Source of the DNA: Dyadobacter chenwenxiniae
GTDB lineage: Bacteria > Bacteroidota > Bacteroidia > Cytophagales > Spirosomataceae
DNA length: 64,000 nt
Reading direction: 5' to 3'
NCBI RefSeq assembly: GCF_022869785.1
Contig: NZ_CP094997.1
Location: forward strand, 6,009,001 to 6,073,000
Shown: one piece after another, positions 61,159 to 64,000 of the stretch
How positions within the stretch are numbered: the stretch's first letter is position 1
Layout of the letters: every line of letters begins with the position of its first letter
The notes under the pieces: model-generated
What the model was told of the DNA's origin: nothing
The model's database searches: none
What the model saw: only the letters and a program-made list of their open reading frames with translations
Position numbers and translations under genes: made by a program

Positions 61159-62613
61159 CTATGGAAGAAGTTTCAATTCTACACGACGGTTTTTCAACAA
61201 ACCTTCACGTTTCGAGCTGTCAGCTATTGGCTTGAATGAACCAAAGTAGTCAACAATCACTTTGCTAGGATCAGTTAAACCCGCTTCGTTAATCAGATAG
61301 TTTTTAACTGCATCCACACGGCGACGTGAAAGAGCAATGTTGTAACGATCTGTGGCACGACGGTCTGTGTGACCTGCAAGTTGCAAACGGCATCCGTTCA
61401 AATTCATTAAACGAGCCACATTTTTAAGCATTTCCTGCGCCTCGGGCTTAATTACGTTTTTGTCTGTGTCAAACATTACGTTAGCGAAGATCTCTGCACA
61501 AGCCGCACCATTTTTAAGTGCATTTTTAACGTAAGCGTCAAAGTCAAGAACGCGACCACCACCGTCAACAATGCTTCCTGCTGGTGAGTTTGGCTCTTTA
61601 TCGAAGAAGTCAGAAACACCGTCACCATCTGTATCAAGTAACAATCTTGGATCGATATCCTTAGGACGGTTTGCCTTAGCAACTGAGTCCATTTCTTCAA
61701 GCGTAAGAATCTTTGGTGGCTTGATCAACACTTTAGGATCTGTGTAACGCAAGTGGTAATATCCGCCTTCGTCAGGCTTGTAATCCCATTTGCCGTCCAC
61801 TTTCGCAACTTTCAATGGGTTTTTACCTAATTTGTAAGTTACCTGAACCGATCCGTAGCCGTAGCTGTCAAGCTCAGAATTTCCTTTGCGGGATGTTTTT
61901 TGTTCCGCGATATCGAAGCTGCCTGGGGTTCTGTCATAATCACCACCATAGGTTGCATCCATATAGTCAGAGTTTGTGTGGTTCAAACGGAAGTCAAGAC
62001 CAATGTCAAAGCGTTTTGTAAGCTCGTAATTCACATTAAGACCTGTCGGGATGATCCAATCGTTCATGTTACCCGTTTCACGAAGTTTAACCCCGCCTGT
62101 CAGGTCATATGCAGTTGCATCATAAAATACCTGACCAACACCAACATACGCATCAACTTTCCATCTCTTCATCTTGTTTGGTCCCATTAAAAGACCTTTA
62201 AGATTCACGGTTCCTGCAACAGAGACGTCGAAATAGTTGCCTTCAAAATAGCGGTTATAATTCCGGCGCTTCATACCTCTCAAATTACCGATAGAAGCAT
62301 CAAGTCTTGCACCGAATAAATACGAAAGTTGTTTATTTAAAGTCAAGCCTCCTTGAAAAGTACCGGATTCTTTGTGGCTGTCAGAAGTTGTTTTCGTCAC
62401 AGGCCAGAAATCATATTCTCTCAAATCACCAAAGAACATAGACGGTCCAATGTGTGCGGAAATTGACCATGTGTTCAATTTGTAGGGGCCGTCATAAGTT
62501 GCTTTAGGATTGTAATCCGGAGAATTCGGCTGCTCTAGTGGTTGTGCCAATGAAGGCAGCGCCATCATTGCCGCCAGGGCAAACGAACAAATCAACTGGG
62601 ATACTTTTTTCAT
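61159..62613 (-). CDS. OmpA-family outer membrane protein
   Basis: A 484-residue protein from ATG 62613 (signal peptide LICSFALAAMMALPSLAQ). The N-terminal part (about 40-270) is strand-rich (GPSMFFGDLREYDFW, KQLSYLFGARLDASIGNLRGMK, RKWKVDAYVGVGQVFYDAT-like strands) and is a predicted 8-stranded barrel. A Ca-binding linker has LLDTDGDGVSDFFDKEP. The C-terminal OmpA domain has IFANVMFDTDKNVIKPEAQEML, LQLAGHTDRRATDRYNIALSRRRVDAVKNYL and KNRRVELKLLP, which binds peptidoglycan through the conserved Asp and Arg. A -7-like TACGTTTG lies about 84 bp upstream. Confidence 0.92.
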   Translation of the reverse strand: MKKVSQLICSFALAAMMALPSLAQPLEQPNSPDYNPKATYDGPYKLNTWSISAHIGPSMFFGDLREYDFWPVTKTTSDSHKESGTFQGGLTLNKQLSYLFGARLDASIGNLRGMKRRNYNRYFEGNYFDVSVAGTVNLKGLLMGPNKMKRWKVDAYVGVGQVFYDATAYDLTGGVKLRETGNMNDWIIPTGLNVNYELTKRFDIGLDFRLNHTNSDYMDATYGGDYDRTPGSFDIAEQKTSRKGNSELDSYGYGSVQVTYKLGKNPLKVAKVDGKWDYKPDEGGYYHLRYTDPKVLIKPPKILTLEEMDSVAKANRPKDIDPRLLLDTDGDGVSDFFDKEPNSPAGSIVDGGGRVLDFDAYVKNALKNGAACAEIFANVMFDTDKNVIKPEAQEMLKNVARLMNLNGCRLQLAGHTDRRATDRYNIALSRRRVDAVKNYLINEAGLTDPSKVIVDYFGSFKPIADSSKREGLLKNRRVELKLLP

Positions 62614-62696
62614 ACTATTCAAGTTAGCGTTATTAAGATTAACTAGGATTGATCTATAGTCAATTATGAGTAAAAAATTATGAATTTATTCATGGC

Positions 62697-62704
62697 CAAA
62701 CGTA
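62697..62704 (-). promoter_or_regulatory. -7 box upstream of the OmpA-family gene
   Basis: TACGTTTG on the minus strand matches TANNTTTG, giving a leader of about 77 nt. The nearest upstream TTTG (62732-62729) is at 24 nt, longer than usual. Confidence 0.4.
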
Positions 62705-62837
62705 CTTTAACCAAATGCCTAGTGCGCACAAAAATAGGTTAACAATATCATTTAATCAACCGAAGTTGACACAATTGAAAAACTTTCCTGCTTTTTCAGT
62801 CAAATTTTACCCGAAAGAAACGTCCTTTTTTGAACTT

Positions 62838-63971
62838 TCAAAGCCGTTGATTTAATTTTTTTTCCATTTCTTTTTTCCATGGAACAAATTCTCCGGCAAT
62901 GATCTTCTCCCGTGCACTGTTAACCAACCACAGATAAAATGTAAGATTATGTACACTTGCAATCTGTGCGCCCAGCATTTCATCCGATTTTACAAGATGC
63001 CGGAGGTAAGCCTTACTATAGAATGTACTCACATAACCTCCAAGCCCAACGTCAATCGGTGACAAGTCGTCCTTCCACTTCTCATTACGAATATTGATTA
63101 CACCCTCTGTCGTAAAAATCATGCCATTGCGCGCGTTTCTTGTCGGCATCACACAATCGAACATATCCACACCCAGAGCAATGCATTCCAGAATATTTGC
63201 GGGTGTCCCCACACCCATGAGATATCTTGGTTTGTCCTTCGGAAGAATATCACAGACCACCTCGGTTAGCTCATACATCATTTCGGCCGGCTCGCCTACT
63301 GATAGTCCGCCGATTGCATTTCCCTCGCGTCCATATGAAGCGATTGTTTCCGCAGATTGCACCCTAAGATCTTTGTAAACACTTCCTTGCACAATTGGGA
63401 AAAGAGTTTGGCTGTGGCCGTAGAGGTCGCTGGTGCTGTCGAATCTCGCGCAGCAGCGCCCCAGCCAGCGATGCGTCATTTCCATGGATTTTCTGGCATA
63501 GGTAAAATCACAAGGGTAGGGTGTGCACTCGTCGAAGGCCATGATAATGTCAGCTCCAATGATGCGCTGGATGTCCATCACATATTCTGGGGTAAATGTG
63601 TGTACGCCACCGTCAATGTGTGACTTAAATACCACACCCTCTTCAGTGATCTTTCTGCCGGTGCCTGCAAGGGAGTAAACCTGGTAACCGCCGCTATCTG
63701 TAAGTATCGGTTTGTCCCAACCATTAAAGCCATGAAGTCCGCCCGCTTTCTGCAGAATGTCCAGTCCCGGACGCAGATATAAATGATATGTATTACCTAA
63801 TATGATTTGTGCCTTGATATCCTCCTTCAACTCGCGCTGATGCACGGCTTTCACCGTACCGGCAGTGCCCACAGGCATAAATATCGGTGTCTGAATTGTT
63901 CCGTGACTTGTCTCAATAAATCCCGCCCTGGCTTTCGATGCGGGATCTTCAACTTGTAATGTAAACTTCAT
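62838..63971 (-). CDS. tgt: tRNA-guanine transglycosylase (Tgt), lacking the usual zinc cysteines
   Basis: A 377-residue enzyme that swaps guanine 34 for a queuosine precursor in tRNAs. Landmarks are FMPVGTAGTVKAVHQRELKE, GWDKPILTDSGGYQVYSLAG, DIIMAFDECTPYP, GGLSVGEP, YLMGVGTPANILE and the nucleophile loop GVDMFDCVMPTRNARNG. In most bacterial Tgt a CxCxxC plus His binds zinc just after SPID; here the segment reads SPIDVGLGGYVSTFYSKAYLRHL, with none of the three Cys. The distal His (ASVHNLTFYLWL) remains. The reading frame is clear, so this is not an error of translation. Activity probably survives without the classical site. Confidence 0.95.
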   Translation of the reverse strand: MKFTLQVEDPASKARAGFIETSHGTIQTPIFMPVGTAGTVKAVHQRELKEDIKAQIILGNTYHLYLRPGLDILQKAGGLHGFNGWDKPILTDSGGYQVYSLAGTGRKITEEGVVFKSHIDGGVHTFTPEYVMDIQRIIGADIIMAFDECTPYPCDFTYARKSMEMTHRWLGRCCARFDSTSDLYGHSQTLFPIVQGSVYKDLRVQSAETIASYGREGNAIGGLSVGEPAEMMYELTEVVCDILPKDKPRYLMGVGTPANILECIALGVDMFDCVMPTRNARNGMIFTTEGVINIRNEKWKDDLSPIDVGLGGYVSTFYSKAYLRHLVKSDEMLGAQIASVHNLTFYLWLVNSAREKIIAGEFVPWKKEMEKKLNQRL

Positions 63972-64000
63972 TAAAAGGTTTTAAATTGTGGTGTGCAAAA

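Noticed and set aside
1..64000. CRISPR arrays, tRNA/rRNA genes, prophage or insertion sequences
   Set aside because: No regularly spaced direct repeats, cloverleaf-like sequences, transposase motifs or phage structural genes were found by reading; the S74 protein alone is not evidence of a prophage.

Overview
The window reads as a chromosomal segment of a Bacteroidota bacterium, most likely a cytophagal relative of Dyadobacter or Spirosoma (inference from gene content; no search was run). Pointers are a type IX secretion (T9SS) type A sorting domain, SusC-plug-like tails, a reg_prop/Y_Y_Y LytS-type sensor kinase, a YpdA-type bacillithiol reductase gene, and promoters of the Bacteroidetes form (-33 TTTG, -7 TANNTTTG). 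Most genes lie on the minus strand. No tRNA, rRNA, CRISPR array, prophage or complete insertion sequence was recognised.

Layout: 0-3.7 kb is a minus-strand lipid-tailoring cluster: fatty acyl-AMP ligase (one-base frameshift), acyl carrier protein, cytochrome P450, and an MBOAT acyltransferase cut by the window edge. At 4.17-4.28 kb, three perfect DnaA boxes include a pair on a 22-bp inverted repeat. 4.3-9.3 kb holds a Dabb protein, a PhoR-like histidine kinase, glutamate dehydrogenase and TypA/BipA. 9.6-20 kb is surface and secretion: a lipoprotein, a T9SS cargo protein translationally overlapped by a large repeat protein, a 1.2-kaa sensor kinase and a YadA-like/S74-chaperone fibre protein. 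20-29.5 kb mixes lipoproteins, an M28 peptidase, a TraB/GumN protein, an isolated nuoN, a phosphodiesterase and ffh. 30-32 kb has an MbnP-family gene with a di-heme peroxidase (MbnH/MauG-like) carrying two frameshifts. 32.4-38 kb has exbB-exbD, a Gfo/Idh/MocA oxidoreductase and a BlaI - M56/TonB/plug - M56/plug operon with two operators around its -33 box. 38-50.5 kb has Uma2 paralogues (one a remnant), pyruvate kinase, priA, a ParE-type toxin-antitoxin pair, pabB/pabC, ypdA, a BNR/YCF48-like protein, a YtxH protein, a DUF4136 lipoprotein and dnaG. 50.9-59.8 kb is one tightly coupled nonulosonic (sialic) acid surface-polysaccharide operon: wzc-like kinase, neuB, neuC (in-frame TGA at codon 48), neuA, glycosyltransferase, wzy-like polymerase, glycosyltransferase. 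60-64 kb has glf, an OmpA-family protein and a tRNA-guanine transglycosylase lacking the usual zinc cysteines.

How it fits together: several blocks build or decorate the cell surface (acyl tailoring, T9SS adhesins, S74 fibre, sialic acid polysaccharide, galactofuranose precursor, OmpA). Three accessory biosynthetic or redox genes carry four small lesions while every housekeeping gene reads intact, so either these accessory pathways are decaying or the assembly has local errors. The strongest leads are the FAAL-ACP-P450-MBOAT operon, the BlaI operon with its operators, the MbnP/MbnH-like pair, the DnaA-box palindrome and the zinc-ligand-free Tgt.
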